NCBI RefSeq assembly: GCF_900156055.1
Contig: NZ_FTMQ01000003.1
Location: forward strand, 1 to 64,000
DNA length: 64,000 bases
Source of the DNA: Rhizobium sp. RU33A
Lineage (GTDB): Bacteria > Pseudomonadota > Alphaproteobacteria > Rhizobiales > Rhizobiaceae
Reading direction: 5' to 3'
In this document: one piece after another, positions 24,348 through 32,932 of the stretch
Numbering within the stretch: the stretch's first letter is position 1
How the letters are laid out: the number at the start of each line of letters is the position of its first letter
Program-made: the position numbers and the translations under genes
Notes under the pieces: generated by a model
Told to the model about the DNA's origin: nothing
Database searches by the model: none
What the model saw: only the letters and a program-made list of their open reading frames with translations

Positions 24348-25355
24348 ATGGAAAATCCAATCACGGTCGAGGTCACGCGCGGTCAACTCGTCGAGAGCCG
24401 CCATCGCGGCATGGCCGTCGTGATCGATGCGGAGGGCGCGATCGTCTTTTCCGCCGGCGATGTCGATTCCGGTGTTTTCCCGCGTTCCGCCTGCAAGGCC
24501 ATGCAGGCCCTGCCGCTGGTCGAAAGCGGTGCGGCGGATGCCTATGGTTTTGGAAACCGCGAACTCGCACTTGCCTGCGCCTCCCATTCGGGCGAGCCGG
24601 AGCATGTCGCAACAGCAGCCTTCATGCTGAAGGCTGCGGGCCGGGATGAGGACGTGCTCGAATGTGGCGCTCACTGGTCCTCGCATCAGGCTGTGCTGAT
24701 CGATCAGGCCCGCACTCTGGATAAGCCGACCGCCCTCCATAACAATTGCTCCGGCAAACATTCCGGCTTTGTTTGCACCTGCGTGCATACAGGCGAAGAC
24801 CCGCGTGGCTATGCCGGCTTCGACCATCCGCTGCAGGAGGCGATCCGCGCCATCATGACGGATCTGACCGGCGCCGTGCTTTCGAGAGACAATTGCGGCA
24901 CCGACGGCTGCTCGATCCCGACCTATGCCGTGCCGCTCACGGGCCTTGCGCGCGGCTTCGGCAAGCTGGTCACCGGCAAGGGCCTGGAGCCCTTGCGCGC
25001 CGCTGCCGCCCGCCGCCTGATCAATGCCTGCATGGCAGAACCTTTCTACGTCGCCGGCACCAAGCGTTTCTGCACGAAGCTGATGCAGGTCGCGCCGGGC
25101 AGGATCTTCGCCAAGACCGGCGCCGAAGGCGTCTTCTGCGCGCTTCTGCCGGACAAGGGCCTTTCCTTCGCCGTCAAGGCCGAGGATGGCGCAACCCGCG
25201 CCGCAGAGGCGATGATCGCAGCCCTTCTTGCCCGCCATTTCGATGCTGATAGCGAGGAACGGGCGGCCCTGATGGCGCTTGCCCATCACGACATGTTGAA
25301 CTGGAATGGCATGCCGGTCGGCACAGTCAGGACGACGGACGTGCTGTTCGCCTGA
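24348..25355 (+). CDS. L-asparaginase, Rhizobium etli AV (AnsA-like) type
   Basis: A 335-residue protein of the rhizobial asparaginase class, unrelated to E. coli AnsA/AnsB. The Ser-x-x-Lys pair in VFPRSACKAMQ (Ser47, Lys50) corresponds to the catalytic Ser48/Lys51 of the R. etli enzyme. The zinc-site residues appear as C-x-x-K in HNNCSGKHSGF and the Cys of RDNCGTDGCSIP. It hydrolyses L-asparagine to aspartate and ammonia. I placed the start at ATG 24348 (MENPITVEVTRGQLVES) because TTTTGAGG lies 6 bases upstream; an ATG four codons earlier is poorly spaced. It is divergent from DUF3750. Confidence 0.9.
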   Translation: MENPITVEVTRGQLVESRHRGMAVVIDAEGAIVFSAGDVDSGVFPRSACKAMQALPLVESGAADAYGFGNRELALACASHSGEPEHVATAAFMLKAAGRDEDVLECGAHWSSHQAVLIDQARTLDKPTALHNNCSGKHSGFVCTCVHTGEDPRGYAGFDHPLQEAIRAIMTDLTGAVLSRDNCGTDGCSIPTYAVPLTGLARGFGKLVTGKGLEPLRAAAARRLINACMAEPFYVAGTKRFCTKLMQVAPGRIFAKTGAEGVFCALLPDKGLSFAVKAEDGATRAAEAMIAALLARHFDADSEERAALMALAHHDMLNWNGMPVGTVRTTDVLFA

Positions 25356-25474
25356 GCTTCGAGCGCCCTTGCCGGGGCGGTCCCGTCGGGGTCACCTGCT
25401 TCAAGGGAGGTTTAACCCTTGTCGGTCTAGACTGCGGCACGACCCATCGTGGGCAAACGACGAGGCCGAGTTTC

Positions 25475-26767
25475 ATGACTGTTGCGATCAGAGGGCAAGA
25501 CCGCGCCGCCGTGGCCAGCGCCGGCCATAGCCGGGCCATTCCGCTTGTGCGCCATGGCCGCCACCTGGAACTCGAATGCCTCGAAACGCTCGATGAACTC
25601 GAGGCACTGAAGGATGCCTGGCAGGGGCTTGAAGAGCGCTGCCCGGAGCCTTTCGGTTATTTCCAGAGCTTCGACTGGTGCTTGTCCTGGTGCAGGGTTT
25701 TCCTCGCGCCGGAAAAGACGGAGGTGCGCGCCCGGGTCTATGTGCTCTGGGATGGCGCCGATTGCGTGATGATCTGGCCGATGATGACCCGCCGCATCAG
25801 TCCGGCGATCACGCTTCTCGTTCCGCTGACGGCGCCGATGAACCAGTATTCGACGCTGCTTTACGATCCCGCTCGTTTTGATCGGGACGCCGGTCGCGCA
25901 GTCCTCGATGAGATCCGTGGGGATCGTGGGCTCGATGCCGTCTGCCTCGACCATGTACCGCAATCAGCCCTGCTCGCAGATATCATGGAAGGTCAGGGGG
26001 TAAGCCCCGAAGAGGGGCAGCAATCCTCCATCCTCGATCTCTCTGCTATCACTGACTGGGAAAGCCATCACCGCGCCTTGCCGAAGAAGCAGCGCCTGCA
26101 GCGCAACAGCCGCCGCAACCGATTGGAAAAGCTGGGCGCCCTCGATTATCGCGTCTATCCGGCAGGAAGTCCTGAATACGCTGACAACATCGATCGCTGC
26201 ATTGCCCTCAAACAGGCCTGGTTGAGAGACACCGGCCGCCTCGGGCGCGACGTGTTTGATCCGCGTTTTGCCGCCTTCCTCCGCGATCTCGGCACCAGGC
26301 CGAACGAGGGCGACGATGGCGTTTACCTCCATGCCCTGACGCTCGACGGCAGCCCGATCGCCATGGAAATCGGCATGCGCTTCCGCGATGACTATTATTG
26401 CTTCCTCGGTGCCATCGATCTCGCCTATCAGAAACACTCGCCGGGCAAGGTGCAGATGGAGAGTGCCCAGCGCTGGGCGATCGAAACCGGTATCCGCCGC
26501 TTCGATTTTCTCAATGACCCCTCGGCCTACAAGTCGAGCTGGACCAACGCCACCGAGCCGCTGACCGCCTTCTATGTTCCCTTGACCAGCCTCGGCCGGC
26601 TCTATTGCCATCACTGGATGGCAGGCCTTCGCCCGCATGTGCGGTCCATCTACCATCGCTTCGGGTCGCAAATCCGGGCCCGCCTCCTGTCCGCGGTCGG
26701 CGCAGTCCAGCGCCTGTTTGGTCGCCATGGCGGCAGCATGGGCCTGGTCCTGTGCTGCATGCCATGA
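25475..26767 (+). CDS. CelD/BcsL-like GNAT acyltransferase
   Basis: A 430-residue protein of the GNAT-fold 'CelD/BcsL, acetyltransferase involved in cellulose biosynthesis' family (Acetyltransf_6). Features include PFGYFQSFDWCLSWCRVFL, a basic LPKKQRLQRNSRRNRLEKLG helix, LTLDGSPIAMEIGMRFRDDYYCFLGAID and KVQMESAQRWAIETGIRRFDFLNDPSAYKSSWTN. These enzymes are thought to acylate polysaccharide or lipid precursors. The stop overlaps the start of the downstream flippase (ATGA), so the two are translationally coupled and probably act on one glycan. The ~30-residue hydrophobic C-terminus (LLSAVGAVQRLFG onward) could be a membrane contact. Confidence 0.82.
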   Translation: MTVAIRGQDRAAVASAGHSRAIPLVRHGRHLELECLETLDELEALKDAWQGLEERCPEPFGYFQSFDWCLSWCRVFLAPEKTEVRARVYVLWDGADCVMIWPMMTRRISPAITLLVPLTAPMNQYSTLLYDPARFDRDAGRAVLDEIRGDRGLDAVCLDHVPQSALLADIMEGQGVSPEEGQQSSILDLSAITDWESHHRALPKKQRLQRNSRRNRLEKLGALDYRVYPAGSPEYADNIDRCIALKQAWLRDTGRLGRDVFDPRFAAFLRDLGTRPNEGDDGVYLHALTLDGSPIAMEIGMRFRDDYYCFLGAIDLAYQKHSPGKVQMESAQRWAIETGIRRFDFLNDPSAYKSSWTNATEPLTAFYVPLTSLGRLYCHHWMAGLRPHVRSIYHRFGSQIRARLLSAVGAVQRLFGRHGGSMGLVLCCMP

Positions 26768-28104
26768 TCGCGCGATCTGTCGCCAGGCTGCAGCAGGCAT
26801 TGCGCGACCCCGGCCTGCGCGGGGCGCTTGTCAGCATCTCCGTCCGCATTGCCGCAGCCTTTGTCGGGCTCGGCCTGCAGATCCTGCTTGCCCGGCTGAT
26901 GGCACTCGAGGACTACGGTGTCTATGTCATTCTCTGGACCTGGGTCAGCGTCGTCGGACAGATCGGCGTGCTCGGCTTCTACGATTCCGCCGCCCGCTTC
27001 ATTCCCCGCTATGGCCGGCGCGAAAAACACGCCCACCTGACAGGCTATCTCGCAACCGGCTTCCGCGCCGTCATCCTTGGATCCGGCCTGCTAGCGGCTC
27101 TCGCCATCGCCTTCCTGCTTGTCCTGCCGGGCCTCGTCGATCCGGCCTTCCTGCTGCCGATCGGCGTGCTTGCCCTCGGCTTCCCGGTCCTGTCGCTTGA
27201 AACCTATGTGACAGGTGTTGCCCGCGGCTTCGGCTGGTATGCACTCTCGACCGTACCGGGATTCATCCTGCGGCCCGTGCTGATCATGACCGGTGTCGGT
27301 CTGGCGAGGCTTTCGGGCCTGCCGCTCGATGCGGTAACCGTCCTTGCTCTTGTCGTGCTCTCCTCGATCGTTGTCCTTGTCGTCCAGGCACTCCTCCTGC
27401 GCGCACGTCTCCCGAAGACGGCCGCGCCTGCTGCAACGACACCGGAGCGCCGTCGCTTCTGGCTGCTCGCTTCGGTGCTGATGATGCCGGCAATGACGGC
27501 CGAAGAACTCTTCGTCTGGATCGACGTCCTGATCCTCGGCTTCCTGGTGAGCCCCGACCAGGCCTCGCTCTATTTCGCCGCCCAGCGTTCGCTCTCGCTC
27601 GCCGCCTTCGTGCAATATGGCTTCATGCTGGTCGCAGCGCGTGGCTTCTCGCTGTCGCTCGCCTCGGCCGACAGGGCAGGGCTGCAGGCCCGCATCACCC
27701 GCTCGACCAATGCCACCTTCTGGCTCACCATCCCCTCGGTGGCGCTGACGCTTGCCGCCGGTTATCCGCTGCTGCACCTCTTCGGAGAGGCCTTCGTCTC
27801 GGCCTATCCCTGCCTTGTCCTGCTCGGTCTCGCCTATATCGTCCGCGCCGCCACCGGCCAGGCGGCTGAACTTCTCGTGGTCCAGGGCCGCTATCGCCTG
27901 AGCCTTGCCATCGTCTCGATCTCGGTCGCAGCCTGCCTCGGCCTCATGCTGCTGCTGGTCCCCCTCTACGGGATCACCGGCGCTGCCGCCGCCATGGTGC
28001 TCGTCCAGATCGTCCGGCTGGTGGTGGTCACGGGGCTGGTCCACCGCCACACGGGGTATTGGGTGCTGGCGCGTCCCTTCACAAGAATTGCCGCGCAGGA
28101 CTAA
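26764..28104 (+). CDS. Polysaccharide flippase (Wzx/oligosaccharide translocase-like)
   Basis: A 446-residue integral membrane protein with about twelve helices of the MATE/Wzx (polysaccharide biosynthesis) type. The N-terminal segment ISVRIAAAFVGLGLQILLARLMALEDYGVYVILWTWVSV is diagnostic, including the conserved LARLMALEDYG. ATG 26764 overlaps the upstream CelD-like stop by four bases. No glycosyltransferases are adjacent, so the glycan is assembled elsewhere, or the pair modifies an existing exopolysaccharide. Confidence 0.85.
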   Translation: MIARSVARLQQALRDPGLRGALVSISVRIAAAFVGLGLQILLARLMALEDYGVYVILWTWVSVVGQIGVLGFYDSAARFIPRYGRREKHAHLTGYLATGFRAVILGSGLLAALAIAFLLVLPGLVDPAFLLPIGVLALGFPVLSLETYVTGVARGFGWYALSTVPGFILRPVLIMTGVGLARLSGLPLDAVTVLALVVLSSIVVLVVQALLLRARLPKTAAPAATTPERRRFWLLASVLMMPAMTAEELFVWIDVLILGFLVSPDQASLYFAAQRSLSLAAFVQYGFMLVAARGFSLSLASADRAGLQARITRSTNATFWLTIPSVALTLAAGYPLLHLFGEAFVSAYPCLVLLGLAYIVRAATGQAAELLVVQGRYRLSLAIVSISVAACLGLMLLLVPLYGITGAAAAMVLVQIVRLVVVTGLVHRHTGYWVLARPFTRIAAQD

Positions 28105-28122
28105 CTGCGAGGGCGACGGCCG

Positions 28123-28878
28123 TCAGGCCAGCACAAGATGGGCGCCCTGAGCGCGATAGCTGTCCAGCACGACCGGATCGATATCAGACACGACGATCAG
28201 CCCGGTAGGCTGAGCAATCGGCACGATGCCGAAAGGCGAGACGCTGTCGAGCTTCTCTGATGTCAGCGGGCAATAGGTGGCAAGGCTGCGCTCCAAAATC
28301 CGTCGCTTGATCGCCGCCTCCTCGAAATCCCCGGTCGACAGCCCCTCCGCCGGATGCGCGGCCGTGGCGCCGAGGAAAAAGACATCCGGCCGGATTTGAT
28401 CGATTGCGGCCAGCGCCGTCGGCCCGACGGCTACCATCGAATGGCGAAAGATCCGCCCGCCGAGCAGCACCACCTCGATGTCTGTGTGCCGTTCCAGGTC
28501 GGCTGCAATCGTCGGCGCATGGGTGACGACGGTGAGCGCCATGTCGAGCGGGATCTGTCGCACGATCTCCGCCGTCGTCGTGCCCCCGTCGAGGAACACC
28601 ACCTGACCCGGCGAGATCAGCCGAAGCACTGCCGCCGCCAGCCGCTGCTTCTCCTCGGTCGCAAGCCCCCGCCGCGCCGAGAGATCGGGCAGGGGGGCCA
28701 CAATCGGCAGCGCTCCGCCATGCACGCGCTTGAGCAGACCCGCTGTCGCCATGTCCCGCATGTCGCGCCGGATCGTATCTTCCGAGACCTCCCACAGCCG
28801 CGCCAGCTCTCCCGCCACCGCCCGCCCGTCACGCTTCAGCACCTCAAGGATCAGCCGTCGTCTCTGTTCAGTCAGCAT
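28123..28878 (-). CDS. DeoR/GlpR family transcriptional regulator
   Basis: A 251-residue regulator. The N-terminal winged HTH MLTEQRRRLILEVLKRDGRAVAGELARLWEVSEDTIRRDMRDMATAGLLKRVHGGA is the DeoR signature, and the C-terminal DeoRC domain has FLDGGTTTAEIVRQIP, VVLLGGRIFRHSMVAVG and DVFFLGATAAHPAEGLST. Such proteins sense phosphorylated sugars. It is divergent from the gene at 28998; the 119-base spacer holds a near-perfect 12-bp inverted repeat at 28938-28969, a likely binding site or hairpin. Confidence 0.87.
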   Translation of the reverse strand: MLTEQRRRLILEVLKRDGRAVAGELARLWEVSEDTIRRDMRDMATAGLLKRVHGGALPIVAPLPDLSARRGLATEEKQRLAAAVLRLISPGQVVFLDGGTTTAEIVRQIPLDMALTVVTHAPTIAADLERHTDIEVVLLGGRIFRHSMVAVGPTALAAIDQIRPDVFFLGATAAHPAEGLSTGDFEEAAIKRRILERSLATYCPLTSEKLDSVSPFGIVPIAQPTGLIVVSDIDPVVLDSYRAQGAHLVLA

Positions 28879-28937
28879 GATTGCGCCCGTTTATTCACGA
28901 TACCTCCGGATTATGCCGAAATAGATTCGACAATCCA

Positions 28938-28969
28938 GCAGAATCGTGCGGAGATGTGCACGTTTCTGC
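28938..28969 (+). promoter_or_regulatory. 12-bp inverted repeat between deoR-like and DUF4406-like genes
   Basis: GCAGAATCGTGC (28938-28949) and GCACGTTTCTGC (28958-28969) are complementary at 11 of 12 positions with an 8-base spacer, 29 bases before ATG 28998. It may be an operator for the DeoR-type regulator, or a hairpin in the leader of the forward gene. Confidence 0.45.
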
Positions 28970-28997
28970 ATGAGGCAGACGAGAAAAGGAGACTGAC

Positions 28998-29354
28998 ATG
29001 CTGATTTTGATAGCCGGCCCCTATCGTTCGGGTACGGGCGATGACCCGGAAAAGATGGCGGCCAACCTGAAGGCACTCGAAGCGCCGTCCTATGCCCTGT
29101 TCAAGGCGGGCCATGTGCCGATGATCGGGGAATGGGTGGCGCTACCCGTCTGGCATGCCGCGGGCGGCAAGACGATCGGCGACGATCTCTACGAGGAGAT
29201 CTTCCACCCCGTCGCCGGGCGCCTTCTGCAACTCTGCGACGGCGTGCTGCGCTTGCCCGGCGCCTCCAAGGGCGCCGACAACGACGTCCGCATCGCCACC
29301 GAACGCGGCATTCCGGTCTGGTACAGACTGGAGGATGTGCCGGGTTGCGGGTGA
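28998..29354 (+). CDS. DUF4406 / nucleoside 2-deoxyribosyltransferase-like protein
   Basis: A 118-residue Rossmann-like protein: MLILIAGPYRSGTGDDPEKMAANLKALE with the I-A-G-P-Y-x-x-G loop of nucleoside 2-deoxyribosyltransferase-like proteins, then LFKAGHVPMIGEWVALP, and LLQLCDGVLRLPGASKGADNDVRIATERGIPVWY with the conserved GAS-x-G-A-D segment. GGAGA precedes the ATG. Activity on nucleotides is plausible but unproven; its divergent DeoR neighbour fits nucleoside or sugar metabolism. Confidence 0.75.
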   Translation: MLILIAGPYRSGTGDDPEKMAANLKALEAPSYALFKAGHVPMIGEWVALPVWHAAGGKTIGDDLYEEIFHPVAGRLLQLCDGVLRLPGASKGADNDVRIATERGIPVWYRLEDVPGCG

Positions 29355-29401
29355 GGCTGACTCACGAGATCAAGGGGCGGATGGGGTCGGGACTCCCCGC
29401 C

Positions 29402-30061
29402 TTACTCCACCTCTGCCAGCCGCTTCTCCCACATCGCCTTGAAGCCCGGACGGGCCTGGACACGCGCCAGCCATTCGGCGGTCTTCGGATGCGCGTCGAG
29501 TAGCGGCTGATAGGCCTGTGCGTAGCGGACGACTTCGGCCAGATTAATATCGGCGACGGTAAATCGTCCGCCGACCGTATAATCATTGTGTGAGAAATGC
29601 GCCTCAAGCACCCCGAATGGCCGCGCGAGAACCTTTGCGACCTCGGCCGCTTCCGCCTGACCCTCTTCCGAGGCCAGCTTGCCGCTGGCATTGGCCATGG
29701 AGATCTTCAGGGCATCCGTCTCGATCGAGGTGGCCGCAAACAGCGACCATTGCAGCATCTGCGCTTCTTCGTTGAGATCGCGCGGGCCGATCGGTCCGCC
29801 GGTCTTCCTGGCCACATAGAGCGTCTGGGCCAGCGACTCGTTCAGGACCAGCTCGTCATCCTCGATCGTCGGAATGCTGCCCATCGGGTTGACGGCGAGG
29901 AATTCCGGCGACCGCGTATTGAGCCGCGCATCCGCCGCCGTCTGATCCTTGAGCTTGTAGGCCTGAATGACCGGCACCAGCTCGAAGGGTATGCCGAGCT
30001 CTTCCACGAGCCAGAGGACACGCGTTGTGCGCGACTTGTAGACGCCATAGATCTTCAGCAT
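29402..30061 (-). CDS. Glutathione S-transferase
   Basis: A 219-residue GST. The N-terminal thioredoxin-like domain has MLKIYGVYKSRTTRVLWLVEELGIPFELV, with Ser10/Arg11-like residues for glutathione, VNPMGSIPTIEDDELVLNESLA (cis-Pro and the E-S glutathione-contact pair). The C-terminal helical domain has YTVGGRFTVADINLAEVVRYAQAY. It detoxifies electrophiles or hydroperoxides with glutathione; the class and substrate are unassigned. Confidence 0.9.
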   Translation of the reverse strand: MLKIYGVYKSRTTRVLWLVEELGIPFELVPVIQAYKLKDQTAADARLNTRSPEFLAVNPMGSIPTIEDDELVLNESLAQTLYVARKTGGPIGPRDLNEEAQMLQWSLFAATSIETDALKISMANASGKLASEEGQAEAAEVAKVLARPFGVLEAHFSHNDYTVGGRFTVADINLAEVVRYAQAYQPLLDAHPKTAEWLARVQARPGFKAMWEKRLAEVE

Positions 30062-30364
30062 GCCGGTCTCCCTTGATTGGTAGGCCGGAGGCTATCGCGC
30101 CGATGGGCTCTGGAAAAGCCGTTCGCGCTGATGGGAACGATGAATTTTGCTGATCGTCGCCGCAATTGACAGCATGCCCGAGCTGCGCTTATCTCTGGAC
30201 CTCCAGGGTCTGCAGTTCACCCAGGCGTCACCGCCCCGACAAGGGGAGCTAAACCTGCCTTTCTTCTGATCGACGAAGCTCGTTTTCCCGTGCCCCGTCG
30301 GAAGTCGGTGACCACCGGCCATGTTGGCTGCTTGAGGCAGCCGGGCACGACCAGGAGAAATGAG

Positions 30365-30919
30365 ATGTCGAAGACAACACATGCCTTCGCAGCCCCCGAT
30401 CTGTCGGCGCTGGCCAAAAACCTGAAACGCGAACTCGAAGCGCGGGCAGACTTGCCCGGTCATGTCGAGCTCCTGAACATGCTGACGCGTGCCGTCGGCT
30501 ATCGCAACTACCAGCATTTCAAGGCAAGCCGCGCGGCAGAAGATCGCCTAGCCCATCCGGTGCTGGTCGAAGCGGAGCCCGCCGTCGATTTTCGCCGCGT
30601 CGAGCTCACCGCCCGCTGCTTTGCCGGAACCGATAGTCTCGTCCGTTGGCCGGGCAAGCTCAACCAGCAACAACTGGCGCTCTGGGTGCTCTGGTCCTTC
30701 CTGCCGGCCGGTGAGGACATGCCGGAAAAGGCGGTCAATGCGGTGCTGATGCGCCATAACGGCTTTGGCGATCACGTGCTGATCCGCCGGGAACTGGTCA
30801 ATATGGGGCTTCTCACCCGCACCCGCGATTGCCGCCTCTATCGTCGGGTCGAGAAGCGTCCGCCACCGGAGGCGCGCGAACTGATCCGCCTTGTCACCAG
30901 TCGGCACCGCGAGACCTGA
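30365..30919 (+). CDS. DUF2087 domain protein
   Basis: A 184-residue cytoplasmic protein. Residues 1-65 are a helical region with LAKNLKRELEARADLPGHVELLNMLTRAVGYRNYQHFKAS, a 'glyoxalase-associated' helical motif seen in front of DUF2087. Residues ~85-165 match DUF2087: DSLVRWPGKLNQQQLALWVLWSFLPAGEDMPEKAVNAVLMRHNGFGDHVLIRRELVNMGLLTRTRDCRLYRRV, a winged-helix-like domain. I chose ATG 30365 (MSKTTHAFAAPDLS), where an AGGAGAAATG context provides a ribosome-binding site. Probably a DNA-binding regulator; the target is unknown. Confidence 0.75.
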   Translation: MSKTTHAFAAPDLSALAKNLKRELEARADLPGHVELLNMLTRAVGYRNYQHFKASRAAEDRLAHPVLVEAEPAVDFRRVELTARCFAGTDSLVRWPGKLNQQQLALWVLWSFLPAGEDMPEKAVNAVLMRHNGFGDHVLIRRELVNMGLLTRTRDCRLYRRVEKRPPPEARELIRLVTSRHRET

Positions 30920-30975
30920 GCGGATAAACGAGGTTTGAACCAGACTTGGGCGCGGGCGCGCTTGCCGCTCGCGCC

Positions 30976-32814
30976 TCAACCGGTTCTGTCGAAGACTTGC
31001 CGGCTGTGTTCGCGCAGGATGCGGTTCCATTCAAAATGGTGGTCGCTGACCTCCAGCATCTCGCGAACGCTGTCGCGATCCACCGGCCGGGAGAAGAAAT
31101 AGCCCTGGCCGGCTTTGCAATCGAGCGATAGCAGGTGTTCAGCCTGGGATAGCTCTTCGATGCCTTCCGCAACCACCCAGATACCGAGGCCCTTGGCGAT
31201 GTCGAGGAGACCCTTGGTGATGACGCCGCCACTTCCGGCATCCGCCAGACGCCTGACAAAGCATTTGTCGATCTTGATGACATCGACTGGTACCGTCAGC
31301 AGATGGGTGAGCGAAGCAAAACCGGTACCGAAATCGTCGAGCGCCACCTTGATGCCAGCTTCCCGCATCGCATGGATCTCGTCAGCGACGACATTGTCCT
31401 TCTGCGCGAGATAGACGGATTCTGTCACCTCCGCCACGACGGCCGTAGGCTCAAGCCCCGCTTTGGCAAAGGCGTCGACGATGCGCCGCGTCAGCCCCCC
31501 GCGATGAAAATCGGCGGCCGAGAGATTGATGCCGACGCGGGAAAAGACCAGGCCTTCCCGGTGCCACTCGCCAGCGGCCGAGGCGGAACGCTCCAGCATT
31601 CGATCGGTGACTTCGATCGCGACATGCGCGTCCTTCATCGCCTCATGGAAATGTGCGGCGGCCACGATACGGCCATCTGGCATCAGCATTCGGCAAAGGG
31701 ATTCAAACCCCATGATGCGGCCGGTCGAGAGCTCGACGATCGGCTGAAAATGGGCGTCGATCCGGTCGTCCCGCAGCGCCTGGTCGACCTCCTGTACCGA
31801 GCGGAAGCGCTTGGCGATCGCCGTCCCGAGCCCGGCCTGATATTCGAGATATCTGCCGCGTGCGCGCTCTTTGGCGTGGTAGAGGGCATAGTCGGCATTC
31901 TGCCGCACCTGTTGCGGGCTGCGTTCAACTCCGGCCCTTGCACCCCCGAGGGTCGCGGCCGGATAGATGAGATGCCCGCTGCAATCGGCGGGCTCCTTGA
32001 TCCGGGAAATCAGCGTTTCGGCGAGTGCTGCAGGTTCGGTGGTCGCAAGGCAGGGTACGATCACGGCAAACTCGTCGCCGCCCAGACGAAACGCCATGCC
32101 GGCCGGGACTTCCTGCTTCATTCGTTCGGCCACGATGCGGATCAGGTCGTCGCCCGCGCCATGGCCGAAGGTGTCGTTGACCATCTTGAGATTGTCGAGG
32201 TCGATCAGCATTAGCGCCCAGTCGCCATCGCGCCTGGCGACCTCCGATATCACTTCGTTGAAGCGGCTGCGGTTCGGCAGTCCCGTCAGCCCGTCCGTAT
32301 CGGCAAGACGCCGCCGTTCGGCCATGCGCTGGTCGCGTTCGATGGCAATGGCACAAAGATGCACGCAGGCGTTGACGATCTGCCGTTCCTGCTCCGAAGG
32401 GCCGCGACTGGTGCGATAATAGAAGGCGAAAGTCCCGAGAACCTTGCCCGAACCGATGATGGGCGTCGACCAGCAGGCCTTGAGCCCGATCGGCAGGGCA
32501 AGGTGCTTGTAGGGCTGCCAGTATTCATGCGCGTCGATGTCTTCGACCAGAACAGGCTCGCCATGATAGGCCGCCGTTCCACAGGATCCGACCCCATGGC
32601 CGATCGCGATACCGTCGATCGCGGATGTATATTCGAGTGGAAGCGAGGGTCCGGCGAGATGCCGAAGGCGCCGCTCTTCGTCGAGGAGAAGAACCGAGCA
32701 GACGACGTCATCGCTCATGGTTTCGACTTCGCGGCACAGGTAATCGACGGTCTCCGCCAGCGACTGGCCGGTGGCGATCTTCTCAAGGATGATGTTCTGC
32801 AAACGAAGAAGCAT
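30976..32814 (-). CDS. GAF-GGDEF-EAL cyclic-di-GMP protein
   Basis: A 612-residue protein with the order GAF (about 10-165), GGDEF (about 175-335) and EAL (about 350-605). The GGDEF site is intact (FRLGGDEFAVIVP) and the metal Asp is in MLIDLDNLKMVNDTFGHGAGD. The EAL motif reads FESLCRM (ESL), with VALDDFGTGFASLTHL, VIKIDKCFVRRL, VVAEGIEE and GQGYFFSRPV intact, so both synthesis and hydrolysis are chemically possible. The GAF domain (CSVLLLDEERRLRHLAGPSLP, GIGVGSCGTAA-like HGVGSCGTAAYHGEPV) presumably senses a small ligand or redox state. It is monocistronic and convergent with the DUF2087 gene. Confidence 0.88.
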   Translation of the reverse strand: MLLRLQNIILEKIATGQSLAETVDYLCREVETMSDDVVCSVLLLDEERRLRHLAGPSLPLEYTSAIDGIAIGHGVGSCGTAAYHGEPVLVEDIDAHEYWQPYKHLALPIGLKACWSTPIIGSGKVLGTFAFYYRTSRGPSEQERQIVNACVHLCAIAIERDQRMAERRRLADTDGLTGLPNRSRFNEVISEVARRDGDWALMLIDLDNLKMVNDTFGHGAGDDLIRIVAERMKQEVPAGMAFRLGGDEFAVIVPCLATTEPAALAETLISRIKEPADCSGHLIYPAATLGGARAGVERSPQQVRQNADYALYHAKERARGRYLEYQAGLGTAIAKRFRSVQEVDQALRDDRIDAHFQPIVELSTGRIMGFESLCRMLMPDGRIVAAAHFHEAMKDAHVAIEVTDRMLERSASAAGEWHREGLVFSRVGINLSAADFHRGGLTRRIVDAFAKAGLEPTAVVAEVTESVYLAQKDNVVADEIHAMREAGIKVALDDFGTGFASLTHLLTVPVDVIKIDKCFVRRLADAGSGGVITKGLLDIAKGLGIWVVAEGIEELSQAEHLLSLDCKAGQGYFFSRPVDRDSVREMLEVSDHHFEWNRILREHSRQVFDRTG

Positions 32815-32932
32815 GGGACCCGCGACAAGTTGATTGCCGTCAAGTAAATCAGGCGAGGCTTAAATAGTGATTACGACATCTATCGACGTCAGGGCTTGGT
32901 TTCTAAAGCGTTAAGGACGCTGCAGTGACCGC

